Below, in pieces: positions 36,875 through 45,960 of a stretch of DNA of 64,000 nucleotides. Location of the stretch: contig CBCXVT010000034.1 in NCBI GenBank assembly GCA_965178635.1, forward strand, positions 62,001 to 126,000. Reading direction: 5' to 3'. The position numbers and the translations under genes were made by a program. Origin of the DNA: GCA-2733415 sp965178635. GTDB lineage: Bacteria; Bacteroidota; Bacteroidia; Flavobacteriales; Flavobacteriaceae. Below the pieces are notes generated by a model. That model searched no databases, was not told the DNA's origin, and worked only from the letters and a program-made list of their open reading frames with translations. Each line of letters begins with the position of its first letter. Positions within the stretch are counted from its first letter, which is position 1.

Positions 36875-39250
36875 TCATCTCAGATATTTTCGCACACTAA
36901 CATTTGAAACTATAGTAACAAATACCACAACTGTTATTGAACTCAATGGCATTAAAATAGCTGCAATAATCGGCGATAAATTTCCTGTTACCGCAAATGA
37001 TAATCCTACAATATTGTATAAAAAAGATAATACAAAACTTGCTATGACTAAATGCTTTGCTTTTTTGGAAACCGTTAACATAGATGGAATATTCTTAAAT
37101 TTTAAGGCATCAATAATAGCATCACATGCTGGTGAAAATACATTTACATTTTCAGCAACCACTACTCCAACATCACTTTGTGCTAAAGCTCCTGAGTCAT
37201 TTAACCCATCACCAACCATTAAAACCTGCTCTCCTTCTTTTTGAAGTTCTTTAATAAAATTTAATTTGTCAGATGGTTTTTGTTGAAAAAGAAACTCTAC
37301 TCCTTTAGGTAATTCTTTTTCTAAATAATCTTTCTCCCCTGAATTATCTCCAGAAAGTATGACTAATTTATATTTTTTTGACAATTTTTCAAATACCGAA
37401 AACACACTTGATCGGTACTTATTTTTGAATTGATATTTACCACAAACCTGATTATCTATTGCTATATAAACGTTTGTTTCATTAGCATTTGAATTACGAG
37501 CATTAACAAAAGATGCTGAACCAATTTTATAATATACACCATCAACCTCACCTTCAATACCTTGACCCGTAATTTCCTTAAAATTATTGACATTAAGTAT
37601 AGAGACTTCCGTACTCTTTAAAAACTCATACAACAACCTACTTAACGGATGATTTGAAGCTCTAATAATAGATTGTATAGCATTAATATTTTTATCTGAT
37701 AATACTTTACCTGAATAAATAATATCATTATCATCTCTTTGAGTTAGTGTTCCGGTTTTATCAAAGACAACAGTCGTAATTTTTGAAAGCGATTCAATAA
37801 CCATTGTGTTCTTTAAATACAATTTTCGTTTACCTAATAAACGCAACACATTACCTAAAGTAAATGGCGCTGATAGTGCTAAAGCACAAGGGCATGCAAC
37901 AATTAATACCGCCGTAACAGCATTAATTACAACACTTTTATCAACTATAAACCAGTATAATGCAGTGAAAACTGTAATTAACAAAATAACTGTTGTAAAG
38001 TACTTACTAATACTATCAGTAATCGTTTCTAGCTTGTCTTGTTTATTAGTTGCAAACACATCATTACTCCACAATTGTGTTAAATAGCTTTGTGACATTG
38101 ACTTTGTGACCTCTACTTCAATGACACCGCTTGTTTGTTTTCCTCCTGCAAATAGCGCTTCACCAGAAACTTTTTTTACAGGTTGTGCTTCACCAGTTAC
38201 AAAACTATAATCTATACGGCCTTCACCTTTTATTAAAACGGCATCAACGGGTAATAATTCTTCATTTCTAATTAATAGTTTATCCCCTTTTATAACTTCA
38301 TGAACTGGTATAGCAACTTCTTCTCCATTGTATAATTTTGTTACAGCAATTGGGAAATAGGATTTATAATCGCGTTCAAAAGATAAAAAATTATAGGTCT
38401 TTTGTTGAAAGAACTTCCCTAACAACAAAAAGAATACTAATCCACATAAACTATCTAAAAAACCTTGCCCAGTATGTGTTAGTATTTCATAAACACTTCT
38501 AGTAAATAACACCAATATTCCTAATGCAATAGGCACATCAATATTTAATATTTTATGCTTTAACCCTCTATATGCTGATACAAAATAATCTTGTGCTGCG
38601 TAAAAAACTACTGGTAAAGAAAACACCAACATTATTTGACGAAAGAATGGTTTATATAAATCTAGCCAATATTCATTTAATTCAAAATATTCTGGAAATG
38701 ACAGAAACATCACGTTTCCAAACGCAAAACCGGCGGTTACTAGTTTAAATAATAATGAGTAATCTTTTTTAGTTGATGTCTTTTTTGAATCTTCTAAACT
38801 AACGTAGGGATCATACCCGATACTACTCAGCAATACGACTACTTCTTGTAAACTAACAGCATCCTTTTTGTAGGTAACCCTAACTGTTTTCTTTGAAAAA
38901 TTAACTAGAGACGTAACAATATTATTATTCAATTTATTAAGATTTTCAAGAACCCAAATACATGAACTGCAATGAATATGGGGAATGTATAATGTTACAA
39001 TTTGAATGGCCTCGTCATCAAAATCAATTAAACTTTTAACAATTGATTCGTTAGCTAAATAATCATAAGTACTTGTTAAAACTTCAGGAGATTTCCCCGG
39101 AGTGTGTTCTAAATCATAATATTTTGTAAGTTCACTTTGATGCAAAATTTCATAAACAGTTTTACAACCATTACAACAAAACAACTTATCATCAAAATGA
39201 ACGTATACTGAATTTGTGTCGCCACAATGAAAGCATAGCTCTTTATTCAT
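36875..39250 (-). CDS. ccoI: CcoI/FixI copper-translocating P-type ATPase
   Basis: A 791-residue P1B-type ATPase. It has a cysteine-rich N-terminus (CFHC at 6-9, CCNGC at 25-29), a second metal motif HCSSC at 93-97, the transmembrane CPCAL motif, the DKTGTLT phosphorylation site and a GDGLNDSGAL hinge. It supplies copper to cbb3 oxidase. The gene lies just upstream of the cco operon on the same strand, and shares a divergent region with the FNR regulator. Confidence 0.95.
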   Translation of the reverse strand: MNKELCFHCGDTNSVYVHFDDKLFCCNGCKTVYEILHQSELTKYYDLEHTPGKSPEVLTSTYDYLANESIVKSLIDFDDEAIQIVTLYIPHIHCSSCIWVLENLNKLNNNIVTSLVNFSKKTVRVTYKKDAVSLQEVVVLLSSIGYDPYVSLEDSKKTSTKKDYSLLFKLVTAGFAFGNVMFLSFPEYFELNEYWLDLYKPFFRQIMLVFSLPVVFYAAQDYFVSAYRGLKHKILNIDVPIALGILVLFTRSVYEILTHTGQGFLDSLCGLVFFLLLGKFFQQKTYNFLSFERDYKSYFPIAVTKLYNGEEVAIPVHEVIKGDKLLIRNEELLPVDAVLIKGEGRIDYSFVTGEAQPVKKVSGEALFAGGKQTSGVIEVEVTKSMSQSYLTQLWSNDVFATNKQDKLETITDSISKYFTTVILLITVFTALYWFIVDKSVVINAVTAVLIVACPCALALSAPFTLGNVLRLLGKRKLYLKNTMVIESLSKITTVVFDKTGTLTQRDDNDIIYSGKVLSDKNINAIQSIIRASNHPLSRLLYEFLKSTEVSILNVNNFKEITGQGIEGEVDGVYYKIGSASFVNARNSNANETNVYIAIDNQVCGKYQFKNKYRSSVFSVFEKLSKKYKLVILSGDNSGEKDYLEKELPKGVEFLFQQKPSDKLNFIKELQKEGEQVLMVGDGLNDSGALAQSDVGVVVAENVNVFSPACDAIIDALKFKNIPSMLTVSKKAKHLVIASFVLSFLYNIVGLSFAVTGNLSPIIAAILMPLSSITVVVFVTIVSNVSVRKYLR

Positions 39251-39289
39251 ATCTTATTTTTACCGATTACAAATTTCTACAGAACACGC

Positions 39290-39328
39290 CAAATATACAA
39301 TGATATTTATCATATTTACATACCTTTG
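39290..39328. promoter_or_regulatory. Shared FNR-type box in the divergent fnr/ccoI region
   Basis: TGATATTTATCA (39301-39312) lies between two candidate -7 elements: TACCTTTG on the plus strand (39321-39328, for the regulator) and TATATTTG on the minus strand (39290-39297, for ccoI). The box centre is only 18 and 13 bp from them. That overlaps both promoters and would suit repression or autoregulation rather than class II activation. Confidence 0.6.
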
Positions 39329-39347
39329 CACCATATCATTACTACGT

Positions 39348-40034
39348 ATGGGAAAGTGCCACCAATGCATTATTAGACATTTTAACAGCTTTAAATCTTT
39401 AACAACTGAAGAGCTGACTTGTATTTCTGACTCAAAAACAGAAATGAATTTCAAAAAAGGACAAGTTGTATTTACCGAAGGGTCAACAATAAACGGTGTT
39501 TTTTGTGTGAAATCTGGGAAATGTAAATTATCCAAATTAAACAGTAATGGTAAAGAGCAAATAGTTCGTTTTGTAAAAGGTGGTGATGTTTTGGGCTACC
39601 GTTCGGTTATTGTTAATGAACCTGTAACATTAACTGTTACTGCTCTAGATAATATGAATGCCTGTTTTATTCCGAAAGCTGACATTTTTGATGCTTTAGA
39701 AAAAAACCCAAAGTTTATGATGGACATGATGAAAACAGCATGTACTGATTTAAAAGACGCTAACATGACGCTTTCAAAAATGGCTCAAAAAAATGTTCGT
39801 GAACGTTTAGCAGACACCTTATTGTTTTTACAAGAAACATTTGACGTTACTGAAGATGGTTATATTGATGTGCAATTAAGTAGAGAGGAAATATCTAGTA
39901 TTATTGGTACAGCTACAGAATCTGCTATTCGATTATTATCTGAATTTAAAAAAGAAAAACTCATCAATTTAAAAGGTAAAAACATACAAATAGTTGATGC
40001 ACAGAAGTTGCGAAATATCTCTGAAGGGTTTTAA
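39348..40034 (+). CDS. FNR/Crp-family transcriptional regulator
   Basis: A 228-residue Crp/FNR regulator: an N-terminal cyclic-nucleotide-binding-type beta-roll (about 28-115), a dimerisation helix (about 118-150) and a winged helix with QLSREEISSIIG then the recognition segment TATESAIRLLSEF. The Glu and Arg of the recognition helix (E-S-A-I-R) match those FNR uses to read TGA, and this fits the TGAT-N4-ATCA boxes around it. Cysteines C4 and C7 at the extreme N-terminus, plus C25, C53, C59, C106 and C132, could ligate a 4Fe-4S cluster, but the spacing differs from E. coli FNR. The ATG at 39348 gives MGKCHQC; an upstream frame from 39300 begins inside the FNR box. Confidence 0.88.
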   Translation: MGKCHQCIIRHFNSFKSLTTEELTCISDSKTEMNFKKGQVVFTEGSTINGVFCVKSGKCKLSKLNSNGKEQIVRFVKGGDVLGYRSVIVNEPVTLTVTALDNMNACFIPKADIFDALEKNPKFMMDMMKTACTDLKDANMTLSKMAQKNVRERLADTLLFLQETFDVTEDGYIDVQLSREEISSIIGTATESAIRLLSEFKKEKLINLKGKNIQIVDAQKLRNISEGF

Positions 40035-40086
40035 TACAATACTTCTTTTACAACACATTTACACTAGGGTTTATCAGTTTTTAATA

Positions 40087-40129
40087 TGATAAAAGTCATT
40101 TGTAAGTAAGGCTAATATCTAGAACTTTG
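40087..40129 (+). promoter_or_regulatory. FNR-type box upstream of the alginate-export-type porin
   Basis: TGATAAAAGTCA (40087-40098, one mismatch in the right half) lies 33 bp, centre to centre, before the -7-like GAACTTTG (40122-40129). Confidence 0.6.
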
Positions 40130-40154
40130 TAGTACTAATTTTTATATAAGTATT

Positions 40155-41435
40155 ATGAAGTACACTAAAATAGCGTTATTAGCATTTGTTGCTATACTAT
40201 CACAAAATGTCTTTTCACAAATAGATGTCGATTTAGAATTAAGGCCTCGAGCTGAGTACAGACACGGTTTTAAATCATTACATACCGATGGTAATGATCC
40301 TACTGTATTTGTATCTCAACGCACACAATTGAACACAAATTACTCTAGTGAAAAATTAAAAGTAAGGTTTAGCTTACAAGATGTCCGCGTTTGGGGAGAT
40401 GTCCCTACTTTAAATACTGCCGACAATTTAGGTACAAATTTACACGAAGCATGGGCAGAATTAACATTAAACCCTAAATTCTTTTTAAAAGTTGGACGAC
40501 AAGAGATAAACTTAGATGACCAACGAATTTTCGGAAGTGTTAATTGGGTGCAACAAGCTAGAAGTCATGATGTTGCCTTATTAAAATACAGAAACAACAC
40601 TTTTAAATTAGATTTTGCAGTGGCTTATAACCAAGATAAATATGAGCCTATCAATAGTGTTTATGGAGATGAGAACGCTGCAGTAGCAAATAATTATAAA
40701 ACTATACAATATGTATGGTTACATAAAGATTGGTCTAAATTAAAAGCCAGTTTTTTATTACTAAATAATGGCTTACAGCATATTGATTTAATTGATTCAG
40801 ATAAAAACGAAACACGATTTAGTCAAATGGCCGGTTCTCACCTTAATTATAAAACTAATAAGTTAAGCCTAACTTCTAATTTGTATTATCAATTTGGAAA
40901 AGATAGAGCTGATAACGATTTGAATGCTTACTTAGTGAGTTTAGATGCAGCTTATAATGTAACACAAAAAATAAATACTGGTTTAGGTGCCGAACTTATT
41001 AGTGGTAATGAAACCGGAGCCCCTTCTAACGGAGAAAACAATGCGTTCATGCCCCTTTATGGAACTAATCACAAATTTAACGGGTTAATGGATTACTTCT
41101 ATGTAGGTAACCATGGTAACAACGTAGGATTATTAGATGTATATTTAAAGACAAAATTTAAATTTAATGAGAAATCTAGTTTGTACGTAGGTATTCATAA
41201 TTTTTCTGCTGCGGCAAAACGTAGTAATATAGATAACCAATTAGGTAACGAGCTAGATTTTGTTTATGCTCATAAACTGCAAAAAAATGTGATGTTAAAA
41301 GCAGGATATTCTCACTTTTTTGCTGCTGAAGGTATGGAAGCTTTACCAAACGGAAATAATTCTGGAGCAACTAATAACTTAGGTTGGGTGATGTTAGTTA
41401 TTAAACCAACGCTATTCAAAAGTACTCCAAAGTAA
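40155..41435 (+). CDS. Alginate-export-family outer-membrane porin
   Basis: A 426-residue outer-membrane beta-barrel with a signal peptide (cleavage near VFSQ, about 21). The early DLELRPRAEYR segment, then the FSLQDVRVWGD and GRQEINLDDQRIFG motifs, belong to the alginate-export barrel family. Despite the name, family members in denitrifying Bacteroidota sit by anaerobic respiration genes. The FNR box suggests transport of an anaerobic solute such as nitrate or nitrite; this is inference. It ends at a palindrome before ric. Confidence 0.82.
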   Translation: MKYTKIALLAFVAILSQNVFSQIDVDLELRPRAEYRHGFKSLHTDGNDPTVFVSQRTQLNTNYSSEKLKVRFSLQDVRVWGDVPTLNTADNLGTNLHEAWAELTLNPKFFLKVGRQEINLDDQRIFGSVNWVQQARSHDVALLKYRNNTFKLDFAVAYNQDKYEPINSVYGDENAAVANNYKTIQYVWLHKDWSKLKASFLLLNNGLQHIDLIDSDKNETRFSQMAGSHLNYKTNKLSLTSNLYYQFGKDRADNDLNAYLVSLDAAYNVTQKINTGLGAELISGNETGAPSNGENNAFMPLYGTNHKFNGLMDYFYVGNHGNNVGLLDVYLKTKFKFNEKSSLYVGIHNFSAAAKRSNIDNQLGNELDFVYAHKLQKNVMLKAGYSHFFAAEGMEALPNGNNSGATNNLGWVMLVIKPTLFKSTPK

Positions 41436-41446
41436 TAAACAAGATC

Positions 41447-41465
41447 GATAGTTAACTTAACTATC
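41447..41465. promoter_or_regulatory. Perfect palindrome between the porin gene and ric
   Basis: GATAGTTAA-C-TTAACTATC is a perfect 9-bp inverted repeat around one central base, 14 bp before the ric start. It could be an operator for a nitrosative-stress regulator. A terminator is unlikely because no T-tract follows. Confidence 0.4.
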
Positions 41466-41479
41466 ACAATACAGATACT

Positions 41480-42202
41480 ATGACAATTACAAAAGACAAT
41501 ACAGTAGCATCAATAGTTACTAAAAACATAAAAACTGCACATGTGTTTAAAAAACACGGAATTGATTTCTGCTGCGGAGGTGGTATTTCAATTGAAAAAG
41601 CTTGCGATAAAAATAATGTTAGTGTAGATATACTAATGAATGATCTATCTACCATGGATGCACCTACTGATAAATCTCTTGATTTTGATAATTGGGAGTT
41701 AGACTCTCTAATTGACCATATCGTGTCTACACATCATAGCTATGTAAGTGAAAGTGTACTGATACTTTCTCAATACGCAAATAAAGTTGCTAAAGTGCAT
41801 GGACATCATTATGACTTTTTATTAGAGGTTAATACACTATTTCATGAGGTTGCCAATGAATTAGTCGCACACATGCAAAAAGAAGAACAAATACTGTTCC
41901 CATATATTAAAAAAATTGTTGCTGCAAAAAGAAATCAAGAAACTACTACTCCACCAGCCTTTGGTACGGTAAGTAACCCAATTACTATAATGGAGCATGA
42001 ACATGAAAATGCAGGGGAAGTATTGAGGAAAATTGCAGCTTTAACAAGTAATTACACAACACCAGATGGTGCATGTAATACATTTAAAGCATTATATTCT
42101 AAGCTTGAAGAGTTTGAACAAAATTTACACCAACATATACATTTAGAGAACAATATTTTACACCCTAAAGCTATCGTTTTAGAACAAAGTTTAACTAAAT
42201 AA
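41480..42202 (+). CDS. ric: Ric/ScdA/YtfE iron-sulfur cluster repair di-iron protein
   Basis: A 240-residue protein with an N-terminal ScdA_N domain (TVASIVTKNIKTAHVFKKHG then DFCCGGG at about 29-35) and a C-terminal hemerythrin-like four-helix bundle with the di-iron ligands (DHIVSTHHSY, KVHGHH, HMQKEEQILFPYI, EHEHENAGEVL, HIHLENNILHP). It repairs Fe-S clusters damaged by NO or oxidants. It sits next to nap and nor, which would produce NO. It is read from the same strand as the porin, with only 44 bp between. Confidence 0.93.
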   Translation: MTITKDNTVASIVTKNIKTAHVFKKHGIDFCCGGGISIEKACDKNNVSVDILMNDLSTMDAPTDKSLDFDNWELDSLIDHIVSTHHSYVSESVLILSQYANKVAKVHGHHYDFLLEVNTLFHEVANELVAHMQKEEQILFPYIKKIVAAKRNQETTTPPAFGTVSNPITIMEHEHENAGEVLRKIAALTSNYTTPDGACNTFKALYSKLEEFEQNLHQHIHLENNILHPKAIVLEQSLTK

Positions 42203-42221
42203 ATATTTTTTTAACACTCTT

Positions 42222-42256
42222 AATGAGTCATCTTTTTATAAGGTGACTCATTTTTA
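42222..42256 (+). terminator. Terminator after ric
   Basis: Stem of AATGAGTCA with TGACTCATT plus flanking pairs, then a T-rich tract; it ends the porin-ric unit. Confidence 0.8.
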
Positions 42257-42285
42257 TTTCATATATTTTAGTTTTATAAAGTAAC

Positions 42286-43467
42286 ATGAATCAATTAAAA
42301 AATTACAGTACACTCGCATTAATATATTTTTTGATTATTGCTATTTTAGGTGTTGTCATGAGATTATTCCCTATTATACAAATCTCTGCAAATTATAAGT
42401 TTCTTGTTCATACACACTCTCACGTTGCTTTATTAGGCTGGGTTTACACTGCACTTACTACACTCATTTATTTATTATACTTACGTAAGTCACAAATACA
42501 TAGGCACTTCAAAAACATCTTTATATTTACTCAAGTCACAATTATAGGAATGTTATTGTCCTTTCCATTTATTGGCTATGCTTTCTTTTCAATACTATTC
42601 TCAACTTTGTTCCTAATTGCATCTTACCTATTTGCATGGCTAGTATTTAAATACACTCCTACAGAATTAAAACAAACCTATTCGTATAAACTTATTAAGA
42701 TTGCGCTATGGTATATGATAATCTCCAGTATTGGTCCATGGACTTTAGGAGCAATCATGTCTACACTTGGTCAAGGATCTTCTTTATATAAAAACGCCAT
42801 ATACTTCTATTTACATTTTCAATATAATGGCTGGTTTTTAGTTGCTCTATTAGGATTATTTACAAGAATACTAGAACAACAAAATATCGTATTCTCAAAA
42901 ATAGAGTTTTCAATAATATATTGGTTATTTAATACTGGAGTAGTAGCTACTTTTTTAATTTCAATTTTATGGATGTCACCAAGTATATCTATAAATGGTA
43001 TTGCAGGTATCGGGAGTATATTACAGTTAATAGCCTTTATTATATTTATAAAGAAATTGAATGACATAAAATTAGAGTCAAATCAATATTTACTTAACCT
43101 ATTTATTGTTTTTTTCTTAATCAAATTAATCATGCAATTACTCGGTTGTTTTCCTTATTTCTCATCGAGTATTAGCTACAATGTCGATTTAGTTATCGGT
43201 TATATCCATTGGGTATTTTTAGGTGTTGTTAGTATCGGATTACTTAGTTTGTTAAGTCATTTTAAATTAATTAAGGTCACTAAAGTTACAATAACTTTAT
43301 ATACCATTGGTTTTTTACTTACTGAAGCTTTATTATTCTATAAAGGGACAGTAGTTTGGTTAGAACTAAACCTAAACACTAACTATTATCATTATTTAGC
43401 TGGAGCAAGCATCATATTGTTATTAAGTATGGTTAGGTTATTTATCTTACAATTAAAGCGGAAATAA
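42286..43467 (+). CDS. 12-helix haem-copper-oxidase-like membrane protein lacking the CuB-type ligands
   Basis: A 393-residue protein with about 12 hydrophobic segments. An HTHSHVALLGW motif at 42-52 looks like the low-spin haem His helix (VHTN in CcoN and NorB), a later YLHFQYNGWFLVALLG resembles the helix-VI VHLWVEG of NorB, and YIHWVFLGVVSIGLLS resembles the NorB HGHLAFWGAY helix. The histidine pair (HH) that, with the helix-VI His, completes the metal site in oxidases and NO reductases is absent. It probably binds haem but does not catalyse O2 or NO reduction. It stands between ric and the nap operon; NnrS-like proteins are a comparison. Function unknown. Confidence 0.6.
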   Translation: MNQLKNYSTLALIYFLIIAILGVVMRLFPIIQISANYKFLVHTHSHVALLGWVYTALTTLIYLLYLRKSQIHRHFKNIFIFTQVTIIGMLLSFPFIGYAFFSILFSTLFLIASYLFAWLVFKYTPTELKQTYSYKLIKIALWYMIISSIGPWTLGAIMSTLGQGSSLYKNAIYFYLHFQYNGWFLVALLGLFTRILEQQNIVFSKIEFSIIYWLFNTGVVATFLISILWMSPSISINGIAGIGSILQLIAFIIFIKKLNDIKLESNQYLLNLFIVFFLIKLIMQLLGCFPYFSSSISYNVDLVIGYIHWVFLGVVSIGLLSLLSHFKLIKVTKVTITLYTIGFLLTEALLFYKGTVVWLELNLNTNYYHYLAGASIILLLSMVRLFILQLKRK

Positions 43468-43490
43468 TAACTCAATGCACATTAAAACAA

Positions 43491-43532
43491 AAAGGATTGC
43501 TATATAATTTAATTACAGCAATCCTTTCCTTT
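43491..43532. terminator. Bidirectional terminator between the HCO-like gene and nap operon
   Basis: AAAGGATTGCT (43491-43501) pairs with AGCAATCCTTT (43517-43527), an 11-bp stem with a 15-nt loop, followed by a T-rich stretch. Confidence 0.85.
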
Positions 43533-43550
43533 TAAATAATGGTTAGTTAT

Positions 43551-44765
43551 TTACTTTTTCTTATATCTTAATTTTCCAATTTCTATTCCGATAGCTGTTC
43601 GAGCTAAAATAGTAAAGACGAATGCTCCCATAGCCCAAATACCCAGAGTCACTCCTATTTCTATTCCAGTAGGTGTATATTCAGCTATTTTACCATAAGC
43701 ACCTGGTATAAATCCTGGAACAATCAATCCAAAACCTTTTTCAATCCATATTGCCACAAACAAAATGAAGCAAGCGAAAAATAAGATTTTAAAATTATTT
43801 CTTAATTTATGAAATGTCAATAAAACTGTAGCCAATACATTCAATGGTATGGCTGTCCATATCCAAGGCATTAAAGCATTTTTACCATGTAATCCGAAGA
43901 ATAAATAATATGCACTTTCACTATGGTGTGTAGGTGCGTAAAACTCTTTAAACAATTCAGAAACTAACATAATTAAGTTTATTTGAGCAGCAACAGTAAC
44001 TACCATTGCAATTTTCTTAATTGTTTTATCTTCTATTTTAAAAGGTGTATGTGTTCTAATTATCGCTAATACTAAAATTATCAACGCTGGTCCTGCAGCA
44101 AAAGCAGAAGCTAAAAATCGTGGTCCTAACAAGGCGTTATTCCAAAAAGGCTTTGCTTGTAATCCTTGATATAAAAATGCTGTTACTAAGTGTATTCCTA
44201 CAGCCCAAAATACAGATAAAAATGCACCAGGAATATACACTTTTGATTTCGCTTCTTTTCCTTGATAATGCCTGAATAAAATATACATTGGAATAGTTAT
44301 ATTTATTAACAAATATCCATTCAACGCAATAACATCCCAAGTTAACATAGAGTTAGGAAAGTTAAACACCCCTATACCAGGCAACATATGCCAAAGTACA
44401 GATGGTCCTCCCATATCTGCCACTACAAAAGCCAAACACATAATTAATGCAGCAACAGCTAATCCTTCTCCAATAAGAACAGCTTGCTTAAAATCAATAT
44501 CTTTTAAAACATATGTAGGCATTACAAGCATTACAGCAGCAGCAGCAACACCAACCAAAAAAGTGAAGTTTGAGATGTATAATCCCCAACTCACACGGTC
44601 TGTCATTCCTGTCACACTTAATCCTTCTTCTATTTGTATTGAATAGCAATACATACCTACTAACATGATAAAAGTTAGCACAGCCATCCATATATGATAT
44701 TTTCTTGAGCCATGAGTTATGGCGTCAAGACTATCTTTTATTAAACTTCCAAAAACTTTAAACAT
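43551..44765 (-). CDS. NrfD/PsrC-type integral membrane quinol dehydrogenase subunit of the nap operon
   Basis: A 404-residue protein with about ten hydrophobic segments and the NrfD-family look (GLSVTGMTDRVSWGLYISNF early, a DMGGPSVLWHMLPG motif, and HHSESAYYLFFG late). NrfD proteins take electrons from menaquinol and pass them to a partner FeS protein, which here is encoded 31 bp upstream. It closes the nap operon. The usual NapC or NapH quinol oxidase is not seen, so this pair probably does the job; that is inference. Confidence 0.88.
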   Translation of the reverse strand: MFKVFGSLIKDSLDAITHGSRKYHIWMAVLTFIMLVGMYCYSIQIEEGLSVTGMTDRVSWGLYISNFTFLVGVAAAAVMLVMPTYVLKDIDFKQAVLIGEGLAVAALIMCLAFVVADMGGPSVLWHMLPGIGVFNFPNSMLTWDVIALNGYLLINITIPMYILFRHYQGKEAKSKVYIPGAFLSVFWAVGIHLVTAFLYQGLQAKPFWNNALLGPRFLASAFAAGPALIILVLAIIRTHTPFKIEDKTIKKIAMVVTVAAQINLIMLVSELFKEFYAPTHHSESAYYLFFGLHGKNALMPWIWTAIPLNVLATVLLTFHKLRNNFKILFFACFILFVAIWIEKGFGLIVPGFIPGAYGKIAEYTPTGIEIGVTLGIWAMGAFVFTILARTAIGIEIGKLRYKKK

Positions 44766-44796
44766 AGTTTATTTAAATATAAATTGATGTATTAAT

Positions 44797-45930
44797 TTAA
44801 TCCATAAAGTACCAGAATTTAGGCTCAGTACCTAAATCTTCCTTTAATCTAAACACTTTTTTATTTTCTAATACCCAACGAATTGTGCTTTCAGGATCTA
44901 GTAAGTTTCCAAAGATTCTTGCTCCAGTTGGGCATGCCTCCACACAAGCTGGGTTTTTACCTTCTCTAGAACGTTGCACACAGAAAGTACATTTTTCCAT
45001 GACCCCTTTTTTACGCATACGGTTTCCTAAATAATGTTGATTTTTATTCACTTCTTCTTCAGGAACTTCTGGTTTTTTCCAGTTAAATCGTCTTCCATCG
45101 TAAGGACATGCAGCCATACAGTAACGACAACCAACACACCAGTCATAATCAACGACAACCAAACCATCTTCTTCTTTCCAAGTTGCTTGTACCGGACACA
45201 CCTCTACACATGGTGGATTATCACAATGAAAACATTGAGTTCCCATATAAAAGTGACCTTCTGCCGGAACTTCATGGTAATAATTATCATCTGCCTCATT
45301 AAAATTAAAACCTTTACCGTCTTTCATTTCATGAATACGAATGTATTGCATTTGTGAATCTCTATCTTGGTTATTCTCCTCAACACATGCATTCACACAG
45401 TCCATATAACCTTGACATTTAGAAATATTGAAAGCATACCCAAAAAGAACATCTTCTTCTGCATTTTTAGAAGACATGCTAATATTTTTACCTGTTCGTA
45501 GTTGGTATGAACGTACCAATCTATCTACAGTAGCACTTTTCTCATCATCTGTCATCAGTTTATAGTTTCCTTTAAACTGTTCTTCCCAATCAATTTGTGC
45601 TTTTTCTTTTGAGTCATCACTAGACACAACACTTGTACAAGATGATACAGCTCCTGCTCCAATTAATAAGCTTGCTGTTAATTTCTTAAACGCAGATCTA
45701 CGATCCATTTTTACATCAAAAACTTGCTCAAATCCATCTTTATGACGCTCTTCACCAATAGAAGCATTTACAGCATTTTTAAAGAACTCCTGTTCATTTA
45801 ATTCTTCTTTTGGTTGTTCAGAATTACATCCTCCAGATGTTTTTCCACAACCACAAGAGCCTGAAGTTGATTGTTGTTTATGCTTACTATTAAGGTTTAG
45901 AGTAAACCATTTTTTACTGTTACTACTCAT
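44797..45930 (-). CDS. Four-cluster FeS protein (NrfC-type) with extended Tat lipoprotein-like signal
   Basis: A 377-residue electron-transfer subunit with four 4Fe-4S motif blocks: CQGYMDCVNACVEENN, CFHCDNPPCVEVCPVQA, CVGCRYCMAACPYDG and CTFCVQRSREGKNPACVEACP. The twin-arginine motif RRSAFKK is at residues 77-83, after about 75 residues of unusual N-terminal extension that includes a cysteine-rich SCGCGKTSGGC patch. A hydrophobic stretch and AGAVSSC follow at 93-98, a possible lipobox. Such extended Tat signals are known in Bacteroidota FeS/molybdopterin proteins. It is 31 bp before nrfD and follows the tetrahaem gene. Confidence 0.88.
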   Translation of the reverse strand: MSSNSKKWFTLNLNSKHKQQSTSGSCGCGKTSGGCNSEQPKEELNEQEFFKNAVNASIGEERHKDGFEQVFDVKMDRRSAFKKLTASLLIGAGAVSSCTSVVSSDDSKEKAQIDWEEQFKGNYKLMTDDEKSATVDRLVRSYQLRTGKNISMSSKNAEEDVLFGYAFNISKCQGYMDCVNACVEENNQDRDSQMQYIRIHEMKDGKGFNFNEADDNYYHEVPAEGHFYMGTQCFHCDNPPCVEVCPVQATWKEEDGLVVVDYDWCVGCRYCMAACPYDGRRFNWKKPEVPEEEVNKNQHYLGNRMRKKGVMEKCTFCVQRSREGKNPACVEACPTGARIFGNLLDPESTIRWVLENKKVFRLKEDLGTEPKFWYFMD

Positions 45931-45960
45931 ATATTGTGAATTTTCACCTTTGACAGGTGT

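Noticed and set aside
39300..39347. An upstream ATG extending the FNR-like regulator by 16 residues
   Set aside because: It would place the start codon inside the FNR palindrome and upstream of the -7 element; the ATG at 39348 gives the expected MGKCHQC start.
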